DNA of 7,907 nucleotides from CBDUQN01 sp965369375. GTDB lineage: Bacteria > Krumholzibacteriota > Krumholzibacteriia > Krumholzibacteriales > Krumholzibacteriaceae. Of the stretch, positions 1-5,947 are shown piece after piece (the stretch's first letter is position 1; each line of letters begins with the position of its first letter). The stretch spans positions 1-7,907 of the forward strand of contig CBDUQN010000117.1 of assembly GCA_965369375.1 (NCBI GenBank), given 5' to 3'. The translations under genes were made by a program, and so were the position numbers. Below the pieces are notes generated by a model, which saw only the letters and a program-made list of their open reading frames with translations, did not search any database and was not told the origin of the DNA.

Positions 1-1053
1 CTTAGATCCGATATCTTCAAGGCGCTCTGCGCGGGGGCGGGCGATGTAAACTGGATAAGCGACTACGGCAACTGCGCGTTCGGGGCCGCTTTCGACAACG
101 CGTACCTCGGCGGAGCTCCGTGGGACGATCCCGAAGCATACATAGAGAAATCCCCGCTCTTCCGTATGCAGCGAATGCCGACGCCGACACTGATACTCTT
201 CGGCACGGAAGATACAAACGTGCCGACCGAGCAAGGGTGGGAGCATTTCCGGGCGATGCAGCAGGCGGGAAATGTTCCTGTTCGATTCATCCTCTTCCCC
301 GGAGCGGCGCACGGTCTCAGGAAACCGAGTCATCAGACGAGAAAGATGAAAGAAGAGATCGCATGGTTCGAAAAGTATCTGTTCGAGACGCACGAGGAGA
401 AAAATGAAGCACTCGGCGAGAATTCGCCACTCGCGCGCTCTCTCGCAAAATCGAAGGCGAAGAAATCGGGACACCTCCTCGGCATCTCGACTGACGGTGT
501 CCTCGTACCCGAGACCGTCTCATTCAAAGGGATCACGATCGGTCGATTCGAAGTGACGAGAGCGCAATACCGCTCTTTCGATCCCGAATATGAGTATCCT
601 CCCGGGACGGACAACCATCCGGCGAGCGGCGTGTCATTCGAAGATGCAGGGGGGTATTGCGCATGGCTCAGCGAAAGGACCGGCCGCAGTTTCCGGCTTC
701 CACTCGAGCCGGAAATGAAAAAACTGCTCGAGCATGCAGGCTCGAACGCGGCCCACGAGAACAACCTCGATTACTGGGCCGGCTACGCCGTCACGCCCGA
801 TGAGCGATCACTCCTCAAGGATAAGATCGAGGAACTCGGACCCCACACCAGTTTGATCATGGAGGCGGGATCGTTCAAACCGGCCGGCAAAGAAAGGATT
901 TACGACCTCTTCGGCAACGTTTCCGAGTGGGTGGAAGGCGCCGGTGGAAGGGGCTTGGCCCTCGGGCTCAGCGCCGTCATGTGCCGGGACGAGCGCGTCG
1001 CGCCGCAGGAACCGCCGCTGCGCTACACCGGATTCAGGGTAATAGAAGACTGA
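1..1053 (+). CDS. S9-family peptidase fused to a C-terminal SUMF1/FGE-like domain (5' truncated)
   Basis: The frame is open from base 1 and gives 350 residues, so the true start and the catalytic Ser lie upstream. Window residues 1-130 match the end of an S9 alpha/beta-hydrolase: TPTLILFGTED with the expected catalytic Asp at 71, then VPVRFILFPGAAHGL with the expected His at 104, then an HQ..K...EIAWFEKYLF ending. After a charged linker (about 131-165), residues 166-350 resemble a formylglycine-generating-enzyme fold: FEVTRAQY, ASGVSFEDAGGYCAWLSERTG, a degenerate RLP..E stretch, LDYWAGYA, YDLFGNVSEWVEG and a GFRV end. True FGE enzymes use a paired Cys near the C-terminus. Only Cys328 is in that region here, so this domain is probably non-catalytic, perhaps for binding or structure. 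The likely role is an exported or periplasmic oligopeptidase. The S9 call is firm, the SUMF1-like fold is likely, and the function of the fusion is inferred. The gene ends 54 nt before the next start. Confidence 0.85.
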   Translation, partial: LRSDIFKALCAGAGDVNWISDYGNCAFGAAFDNAYLGGAPWDDPEAYIEKSPLFRMQRMPTPTLILFGTEDTNVPTEQGWEHFRAMQQAGNVPVRFILFPGAAHGLRKPSHQTRKMKEEIAWFEKYLFETHEEKNEALGENSPLARSLAKSKAKKSGHLLGISTDGVLVPETVSFKGITIGRFEVTRAQYRSFDPEYEYPPGTDNHPASGVSFEDAGGYCAWLSERTGRSFRLPLEPEMKKLLEHAGSNAAHENNLDYWAGYAVTPDERSLLKDKIEELGPHTSLIMEAGSFKPAGKERIYDLFGNVSEWVEGAGGRGLALGLSAVMCRDERVAPQEPPLRYTGFRVIED

Positions 1054-1107
1054 TGTAGATAATCGCGCTTCTAAATCAGCATATAGATATGATACTATCC
1101 GCATAAT

Positions 1108-1518
1108 ATGCAGAAGGAATTCAAACGGGAGATCGGCTCCCTCGACGAGATATTCGCTTTCATCGACGACTTCCTGTCCGATCACGGCATCGGTGAAGAT
1201 ACGGCATTCTACACGAGACTCGTCGCCGAGGAACTTTTCACGAACCTCGTGCGGCACAATATCGGCGGCCGAGATCACATACAGATCAGCCTCGAAAAAG
1301 AATCCAACAGATTGGTGCTCGAGCTCCGCGATTTCGACGTCGAGCCAATCGAAACGCCGGTAAACGCAGTCGATGTCCGCCAGCGGCTCAGCGAGCGCAA
1401 GGTCGGCGGCCTCGGAATCCATCTGGTCAAGAGTTTTGTCGATACACTGACTTACGAATACAAAAATGGCGCTTTAAGTGTTACCGCGGTGAAGACGATG
1501 GAGGATACAGATGTTTGA
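1108..1518 (+). CDS. RsbW/SpoIIAB-like anti-sigma factor serine kinase (HATPase_c_2)
   Basis: This 136-residue protein has the size and motif order of GHKL-fold serine kinases that phosphorylate STAS antagonists in partner switching. The N box is at about 40-51 (EELFTNLVRHN, with Glu42 and Asn46 as the Mg/ATP residues). A G1-like segment is at 74-80 (RDFDVEP), and the G2 glycine motif is at 99-108 (VGGLGIHLVK). The family's G1 box is normally Asp-x-Gly-x; here the Gly position is Asp77, an oddity that may alter nucleotide binding. The gene overlaps the STAS gene by 8 nt, so the two are translationally linked and probably form a kinase/antagonist pair. The ATG at 1108 has no Shine-Dalgarno in front of it, and it is kept because the protein has normal family length. 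Its target could be a sigma factor or another output protein; nothing in the window identifies it, and ECF factors are not the usual clients. Confidence 0.88.
   Translation: MQKEFKREIGSLDEIFAFIDDFLSDHGIGEDTAFYTRLVAEELFTNLVRHNIGGRDHIQISLEKESNRLVLELRDFDVEPIETPVNAVDVRQRLSERKVGGLGIHLVKSFVDTLTYEYKNGALSVTAVKTMEDTDV
1500..1505 (+). promoter_or_regulatory. Ribosome-binding site for the STAS gene
   Basis: GGAGGA lies 5 nt before the ATG at 1511, inside the 3' end of the kinase gene. It supports that start and the 8-nt overlap, an arrangement that usually keeps kinase and antagonist in balance. Confidence 0.75.
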
Positions 1519-1795
1519 CATCAAGCGGGACGAGAACGGCAACATCCTGATATCAGGAAGGTTTGACGCTTCACGCGTAAAAGATGCGCAAGGTGTCCTC
1601 GACGAGATCAATGAATCCTGTACCCTGGATTTCAGGGACCTCGAGTATATATCGAGTGCCGGGCTCGGCGCCCTTCTCGCGGCGCAGAAGCGATTGACCG
1701 GCATCGGACATGGCCTCAGGCTGATAAACCTGAACAAGCATATCAGAGACATATTCCGCGTCGCTGGATTCGACTTTATCTTTGACATAGGGTGA
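1511..1795 (+). CDS. STAS-domain anti-sigma factor antagonist (SpoIIAA/RsbV-like)
   Basis: This 94-residue single-domain STAS protein begins with a beta-strand stretch (NILISGRFDASRV) and contains the conserved phosphorylation loop at about 43-55 (DLEYISSAGLGALL). Ser49 aligns with the Ser phosphorylated by RsbW/SpoIIAB-type kinases. The Asp that often precedes it is replaced by Ser48, a common variant in this family. A Leu-rich segment and a closing helix (KHIRDIFRVAGFDFIFDI) follow, so the domain is complete. In the known scheme the unphosphorylated antagonist binds the kinase and frees its client, and phosphorylation resets the switch. The upstream overlapping kinase is the obvious partner. 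No PP2C-type phosphatase is seen in the window. Confidence 0.9.
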   Translation: MFDIKRDENGNILISGRFDASRVKDAQGVLDEINESCTLDFRDLEYISSAGLGALLAAQKRLTGIGHGLRLINLNKHIRDIFRVAGFDFIFDIG

Positions 1796-1807
1796 AAGAT
1801 AAAGTAT

Positions 1808-1834
1808 TCTGAGATTCGGCATTTCAGATTTTTT
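1808..1834 (+). terminator. Possible weak intrinsic terminator after the STAS gene
   Basis: A 7-bp stem containing one G-T pair (TCTGAGA at 1808-1814 with TTTCAGA at 1822-1828) and a 7-nt loop is followed at once by six T residues (1829-1834). It starts 13 nt after the STAS stop. The stem is short and AT-rich, so termination may be partial. It would separate the partner-switching pair from the sigma gene 200 nt downstream. Confidence 0.45.
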
Positions 1835-2033
1835 CATATAAACTTGGGCGTTGGCGGCGGTAATTTCCGGTTTCCTATGCGGCGGTCAATCCCTGTGCGG
1901 CAAGCCGCTTATACGCGCGCCGAGGTGCTTGCATCTCGATAGTCCGCTCTCCCAGGTATCCGGCGTGCGGGGGGCGTTCTTCCAACGAACATGTGAAAAT
2001 CTTCGCCAACTTTTCGCATGCTCGCTTGTAGTC

Positions 2034-2567
2034 ATGTCAGAAGATACATCGAATTCAAAACTGGAAATCTCGGGCGGCGATCCGAAAGCCTTCGAGAAGA
2101 TAGTAGACAAGTATGAGAAGAAGATATTCAACATGGTATTTCGAATGGTGAACGATTACGAGGACGCCATGGATATTACACAGACGGCATTTATGAAAGC
2201 TTACGACAAGCGGGACTATTACAACCCGAACTATAATGTTTTCAGCTGGCTCTATAAAATCGCCGTCAACGAGGCGATCAATTTCATCAAGAAACGAAAG
2301 CGCACCGTCACACTCGCGTACGATCCCGTCTCACGGGGCCGGAATCCCGAAGAACGCCTCTCGCAGACCGAAGAGGCCGATCGCATCCAGAGCGCCCTCG
2401 CAACGCTCAAGCCCGATCACCGGGTCATCGTCGTGCTGAGACATTTCCTCGATCTTTCCTATAATGAGATAAGCGACATCCTCGATATACCGCTCAAGAC
2501 CGTGAAATCGCGTCTCTTCACGAGCAGACAACGATTGAAAGTCATTTTGATAAAACAGGGTAGATAG
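2034..2567 (+). CDS. RNA polymerase ECF (sigma-24/RpoE-like) sigma factor
   Basis: The 177-residue protein is a two-domain ECF sigma factor. Region 2 spans about 20-91, with the core-binding and -10 recognition signature DAMDITQTAFMKAYDKR and then VFSWLYKIAVNEAINFIKKRKR. A short linker (92-116) leads to region 4 (about 117-172), whose helix-turn-helix DLSYNEISDILDIPLKTVKSRLF is expected to read the -35 element. The frame stays open back to a TTG at 1851, but the ATG at 2034 is chosen because ECF homology begins just after it and the extra 61 residues look non-coding (Cys- and Arg-rich). No clear Shine-Dalgarno precedes 2034. The 238-nt gap from 1796 to 2033 holds the hairpin near 1808 and no promoter I can defend. 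The next gene starts 3 nt after the stop, the usual sigma/anti-sigma arrangement. Confidence 0.93.
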   Translation: MSEDTSNSKLEISGGDPKAFEKIVDKYEKKIFNMVFRMVNDYEDAMDITQTAFMKAYDKRDYYNPNYNVFSWLYKIAVNEAINFIKKRKRTVTLAYDPVSRGRNPEERLSQTEEADRIQSALATLKPDHRVIVVLRHFLDLSYNEISDILDIPLKTVKSRLFTSRQRLKVILIKQGR

Positions 2568-2570
2568 ACA

Positions 2571-3347
2571 ATGATCGAAGAGAGATACATAGAACTGATG
2601 AACGGGGAAATAGACGGGGTCAATTCACCGGCGGAAAGCGAGGCGCTCGAGACCTACCTCGGCTCCCACGCGGAAGCCCGCCGGAACTACGACGAATTGC
2701 GCCGTCTCGCCGAAATGTTCGACGAGACGGCGGCGCTCGAGCCGCCGGGCGAGCTGCGCGAACGCATACTATCTGCAATATCCGAGCGGGAACGACCGAT
2801 CGAAAGGCCCGGAATTCGCGAAATACTCACCGCCCCCTTCCATGCGAAGCCGCGGAGAAAGCTCGGACTCGCTTTCTGCGCCGGTCTCGTGATCGGCCTG
2901 TTGATCTTCGCCGCTATCGCGAAATTCGGCACCCTCGGAACGCCCGGTGATATCGAGCTCTTCACGGGGACGCTGAGGATAGATCCGGGGAAGAGGATCC
3001 TGTCTGCCGAACCGCTCGATTTCGATCTGCGCGAGGTATCCGGCCATGCGCGTATCAGTTACACGGATGAACGCATCCTGGCCGAGCTCGAGCTGTCATC
3101 GAGGTCGGAAATAGAAGTAATATTCAATTACGAAAAAGATATACACCTCGAAGGGCTTACCGTTTCGGGACCGGGCAGCCATACCACGGAAACAAAGGCC
3201 CGGGAGACTCGTCTGACGCATACGGGTGATCGTGATTACGTATTCGTTTTCCGAAACTATAAGGGCACGATGGTGCCGATCAATATCACGATACGGGCCG
3301 GAAAAGACCGGCTTCTCGAAGAGACGATTCTACCGCGACGAAAATAG
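2571..3347 (+). CDS. Single-pass membrane protein, putative cognate anti-sigma factor
   Basis: This 258-residue protein has an acidic helical N-terminal region (about 1-72: YIELMNGEIDG, then ESEALETYLGSHAEARRNYDELRRLAEMF) that resembles anti-sigma domains. It lacks the His-x3-Cys-x2-Cys zinc ligands of the ZAS family: His33 is present, but the only Cys is inside the membrane helix. The membrane span is about 98-117 (LGLAFCAGLVIGLLIFAAIA), preceded by a basic stretch (KPRRK) that suggests the N-terminus is cytoplasmic. Residues about 125-258 are beta-rich and would be periplasmic, a plausible sensor or protein-contact domain. The start lies 3 nt after the sigma stop, with only a weak AGGG at 2557-2560. 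Position and topology support an anti-sigma role that holds the ECF factor at the membrane. Sequence alone does not prove it, and I do not recognise the C-terminal domain. Confidence 0.75.
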   Translation: MIEERYIELMNGEIDGVNSPAESEALETYLGSHAEARRNYDELRRLAEMFDETAALEPPGELRERILSAISERERPIERPGIREILTAPFHAKPRRKLGLAFCAGLVIGLLIFAAIAKFGTLGTPGDIELFTGTLRIDPGKRILSAEPLDFDLREVSGHARISYTDERILAELELSSRSEIEVIFNYEKDIHLEGLTVSGPGSHTTETKARETRLTHTGDRDYVFVFRNYKGTMVPINITIRAGKDRLLEETILPRRK

Positions 3348-3429
3348 GGGAGCATGGGGGAAAGACACCAACCTTTCGCCGCCGGTTTTGTAGTTAGAGC
3401 AGGAAGTGGCAGTTATAACCCTCGAGAAA

Positions 3430-3436
3430 AGGAGGT
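3430..3436 (+). promoter_or_regulatory. Strong Shine-Dalgarno of the dodecad-repeat gene
   Basis: AGGAGGT lies 6 nt before the ATG at 3443. It is the only near-perfect ribosome-binding site in the window. Starts at 1108, 2034 and 6112 have none that I can see, which suggests high translation of the repeat protein. Confidence 0.85.
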
Positions 3437-3442
3437 AGGGCA

Positions 3443-5878
3443 ATGGCCAAGAACACGGGCCTGATCACGGGTGTCGTGATCATCGCCGTCGTGGCGATCG
3501 TCGCCGTCGTGGCGATCGGTTACTTCGGCTTCTTCCGCTCCTCGGAGGAGGAGATGGAAGGGACTATCGGCGCGGTCAAGAAATACCGGGCCGAGCAGAT
3601 CTCGGAAGAGGATGTGATCCTCGGCGAAGGCGGAGAAGGCGTTTCCACGGAGGCGGTCGCATCACTCGTTGACCGGGCGACCTTGCAGGAAAAGGCTTCG
3701 ATTCTCGGAAAGGCGTCATTGCAGGAGAAGGCTTCTCTTATCGGGCGATCGTCGCTTCAGGAAAAAGCATTTCTCTTCGAGAAGGCGTCACTCCAGGAAA
3801 AGGCCTTCCTGTTCGAGCGTCTGTCCTTGCAGCTGCGCAGAGATATCCTCGGCAGGGCGGACATGAAGCTCGAAGCGTTCGAGATCCTCTCGCTGCAGGA
3901 GAAGACTTCCCTGCTGGAGCGCGCTTCGCTGACGAAAAACGAAAAGTCCTCTCTCATGGAGAAAGCGACTCTCCAGGAGAAGGCGGAAATCCTCGGCAGG
4001 GCCTCCCTTCAGCAGAAGGCCTCGATCCTCGAGCGGGCGACACCGCACGAACGGGCAGCCCTGATAGGCAGGATGTCCATAAAGGAGAGGTCTTCCCTGA
4101 TAAAGCGCGCGACACTGCAGGAGAAGGCCTCGCTGCTCGAGAAAGCTTCGCTCATGGAAAAAGCCGACATCCTCGGCCGCGGCTCTCTGCAGGAGAAGGC
4201 ATCATTGCTCGAAAAGGCATCGCTGGTGGAGAAGGCATCGATGATGGAGAAGGCATCGCTGCAGGAGAAGGCCGCTATGATGGGGCGGATCTCGTTGCAG
4301 GAAAAGTCTGAAATTCTCGGCAAGTTCTCGTTGCAGGAACGGATCGACGCATTCAATCGGTTCTCACTGCAGGAGCGGACCGATATGCTCGGGAAGCATG
4401 CCATAGCGCTGGAAGCGTTCGACATGGCGGCTCTGCAGAAGAAGGCGGAAATCCTCGGCAAGTTCTCGCTCCAGGAGAAAGCCGAAATCTTCGGCAAGTT
4501 CTCACTGCAGGAAAAGGCATTTGTTTTCGGCAAATTCTCGCTGCAGGAAAAGGCGACTCTCTTCGAGAAGGCTTCATTGCAGGAGAAGGCCTCGATGCTC
4601 GAAAAGGCTTCGCTCATGGAAAAAGCCGACATCCTCGGCAGAGCCTCGCTGCAGGAAAAGGCGACCCTCTTCGAGAAGGCTTCGCTGCAGGAAAAGGCTT
4701 CCATGCTCGGCAAGGCCTCACTGATGGAGAAGGCTTCGTTCTTCGAGAGATCCTCGCTGCAGGGAAAGGTATCGATGCTCGGCAAGGCATCGCTTACGGA
4801 GAAGGCCTCGCTCCTCGAGCGCGCCTCGCTCAAGGAAAAGGCCGCCCTGATGGAGAAGGCTTCGCTGCAGGAGAAGGCCGCCATGCTCGAAAAGGCGACT
4901 CCGATGGAGAAGGCGGCGTTGCTCGAGAAATTCGCGCTCCAGCAGCGTGTCGATGCATTCATGCGCTTCTCGCTGCAGGAACGCACCGAGATGCTCGGGC
5001 GCCGCGACATGACGCTCGCGGCCTTCGACAAGATGCCGATGCAGGAGAAGGCCGAGATACTCGGCAAGTTCTCGCTTCAGCAGAAGGCGGAGATATTCGG
5101 CAAGTTCTCGCTTCAGCAGAAGGCGGAAATCTTCGGAAAATTCTCGCTCCAGGAGAAGGCGTGGCTCTTCGAGAAAGCGACTATGATGGAGAAGGCCTCG
5201 CTGCTCGAGAAGGCTTCACTACAACTCAAGGCCGATATGCTCGGAAAAGCAACATTGATGGAGAAGGCCACCTTCTTCGAAAAGTCATCGCTGCAGCAGA
5301 AGGCCGACATGCTCGGCAAGGCGACATTGATGGAGAAGGCTTCGCTCGTCGAGCGCTCCTCGATACAGATGAAGGCCTTCATGCTCGAAAAGGCAACGCT
5401 GCAGGAAAAGGCCGCGATCATGGGCAGGGCGTCCTTGCAGGAAAAGGCCGTCATGCTCGAGAAGGCGACACCGATGGAGAAGGCCGCATTGATGGAGAAG
5501 TTCTCGCTTCAGGAACGTATCGATATCTTCAATCGTCTATCGATTCAGAGGCGGACCGAGTTGCTCGGGAAGCATGACATGACGCTCGGAGCATTCGATA
5601 ACGCCGCCATGCAGCAGAAGGCCGAGATACTCGGCAAATTCTCGCTTCAGGAAAAAGCGTTCGTATTCGAGAAGGCAACATTGATGGAGAAGGCGTTCAT
5701 GCTCGAGAAGGCCTCGCTGCAACTCAAATCCGACATCCTCGGCAAGGCAACGCTGATGCAGAAGGCGTCGCTTGTCGAGCGGGCCTCGATGCAGGAGAAG
5801 TCAACGTTGTTCGAGAAGATCCCCGTTCAGGAGCGGGCGGAGCTCCTCGGGGCCAGAAGCTTACAAAAGGCCGGTTAA
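3443..5878 (+). CDS. Membrane-anchored dodecad-repeat protein, 811 residues, function unknown
   Basis: I do not recognise this protein. Residues 7-31 form one hydrophobic anchor (GLITGVVIIAVVAIVAVVAI and on). A Lys before it and R-S-S-E-E-E after it suggest the N-terminus is inside and the rest outside. An acidic linker (33-66) and one degenerate unit (67-78) precede the array at 79-804. By hand count the array holds 56 units of 12 residues, four of 10 and one of 14, and it ends in a partial unit (805-811). The consensus is [AF]-[ST]-L-[QM]-E-K-A-x-[LIM]-[LFM]-[GE]-[KR]. The protein has no Cys, one Trp (574), very few Pro, and balanced Lys/Glu. Ser/Thr at position 2 with Glu at 5 is a helix-capping box, and position 11 is Gly in 26 and Glu in 26 units, suggesting short helices joined by turns. 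The start is fixed by the Shine-Dalgarno at 3430. It follows the sigma/anti-sigma pair by 95 nt. A structural envelope fibre, scaffold or spacer is possible, but this is inference. Confidence 0.9.
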   Translation: MAKNTGLITGVVIIAVVAIVAVVAIGYFGFFRSSEEEMEGTIGAVKKYRAEQISEEDVILGEGGEGVSTEAVASLVDRATLQEKASILGKASLQEKASLIGRSSLQEKAFLFEKASLQEKAFLFERLSLQLRRDILGRADMKLEAFEILSLQEKTSLLERASLTKNEKSSLMEKATLQEKAEILGRASLQQKASILERATPHERAALIGRMSIKERSSLIKRATLQEKASLLEKASLMEKADILGRGSLQEKASLLEKASLVEKASMMEKASLQEKAAMMGRISLQEKSEILGKFSLQERIDAFNRFSLQERTDMLGKHAIALEAFDMAALQKKAEILGKFSLQEKAEIFGKFSLQEKAFVFGKFSLQEKATLFEKASLQEKASMLEKASLMEKADILGRASLQEKATLFEKASLQEKASMLGKASLMEKASFFERSSLQGKVSMLGKASLTEKASLLERASLKEKAALMEKASLQEKAAMLEKATPMEKAALLEKFALQQRVDAFMRFSLQERTEMLGRRDMTLAAFDKMPMQEKAEILGKFSLQQKAEIFGKFSLQQKAEIFGKFSLQEKAWLFEKATMMEKASLLEKASLQLKADMLGKATLMEKATFFEKSSLQQKADMLGKATLMEKASLVERSSIQMKAFMLEKATLQEKAAIMGRASLQEKAVMLEKATPMEKAALMEKFSLQERIDIFNRLSIQRRTELLGKHDMTLGAFDNAAMQQKAEILGKFSLQEKAFVFEKATLMEKAFMLEKASLQLKSDILGKATLMQKASLVERASMQEKSTLFEKIPVQERAELLGARSLQKAG
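4217..4498 (+). repeat. Super-repeat block 1 (residues 259-352)
   Basis: This 94-residue block is five dodecads, one decamer (HAIALEAFDM, residues 319-328) and two dodecads. Units 4 and 5 are FSLQERIDAFNR and FSLQERTDMLGK, and the pair after the decamer is AALQKKAEILGK and FSLQEKAEIFGK. The same order recurs at 4823 and 5393. Confidence 0.8.
4823..5104 (+). repeat. Super-repeat block 2 (residues 461-554)
   Basis: The 5 + decamer + 2 arrangement is the same. FALQQRVDAFMR and FSLQERTEMLGR precede the decamer RDMTLAAFDK (521-530), and MPMQEKAEILGK and FSLQQKAEIFGK follow. The third unit is ATPMEKAALLEK, one of the few Pro-containing units, and it is shared with block 3. Confidence 0.8.
5393..5674 (+). 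repeat. Super-repeat block 3 (residues 651-744)
   Basis: This is the third copy: ATPMEKAALMEK, FSLQERIDIFNR and LSIQRRTELLGK lead to the decamer HDMTLGAFDN (711-720), then AAMQQKAEILGK and FSLQEKAFVFEK. A weaker, probably older relative lies at the start of the array (decamer ADMKLEAFEI, residues 139-148), where the second unit after the decamer is the 14-residue variant. Confidence 0.8.
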
Positions 5879-5914
5879 GACGTAACAACGATAGGCGCTC
5901 ATCAGAGTCCAAAT

Positions 5915-5936
5915 ATCTTCTTGAGATCAAGAAGAT
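5915..5936 (+). other. Hairpin between the repeat-gene stop and the terminator
   Basis: ATCTTCTTGA (5915-5924) and TCAAGAAGAT (5927-5936) are perfect inverted repeats separated by GA. They can form a 9-bp stem with a 4-nt loop. No T-run follows, so it may be an mRNA-stabilising or processing element, or a binding site, rather than a terminator. Confidence 0.55.
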
Positions 5937-5947
5937 GGGGTAACGGG

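Larger units (their letters stand above)
3677..5854 (+). repeat. Tandem 36-bp coding repeat array (about 61 units)
   Basis: The array encodes residues 79-804 of the repeat protein. Most units are 36 bp. Four are 30 bp (3857-3886, 4397-4426, 5003-5032, 5573-5602) and one is 42 bp (3923-3964), so every length change keeps the frame. Copies differ mainly by synonymous codons (gag/gaa, ctg/ctc/ctt/ttg) and by changes at unit positions 1, 4, 8 and 10. That points to old duplications kept under protein-level selection, with some newer copies: the neighbouring units 5069-5104 and 5105-5140 encode identical peptides and differ at only 4 of 36 bases, all synonymous. Confidence 0.92.

Noticed and set aside
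1088..1098. TATGAT -10 element ahead of the kinase gene
   Set aside because: No matching -35 is found 16-18 nt upstream, and AT-rich matches of this kind are common in a 54-nt gap.
808..1422. 204-codon minus-strand frame across the S9 gene end and the kinase gene
   Set aside because: It overlaps two genes with clear protein motifs, shows no domain of its own and looks like a codon-bias shadow.
1851..2033. Extension of the sigma factor frame upstream to a TTG start
   Set aside because: The extra 61 residues are Cys- and Arg-rich, do not resemble an ECF N-terminus, and would make the protein unusually long; ATG 2034 sits just before the conserved region.
3388..3419. Sigma-70 promoter TTGTAG / TATAAC before the repeat gene
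   Set aside because: The 20-nt spacer is too long for confidence and both hexamers are imperfect.
3405..3425. Sigma-54-type promoter before the repeat gene (TGGCAG at 3407)
   Set aside because: The GC element expected at -12 is missing at the right spacing.
4009..5067. Long open frame of 352 codons on the minus strand within the repeat array
   Set aside because: It is the mirror of the 36-bp repeat: without an in-frame stop in the unit, the opposite strand stays open by copying. It has no start signal, and the plus frame has the Shine-Dalgarno, membrane anchor and synonymous variation.
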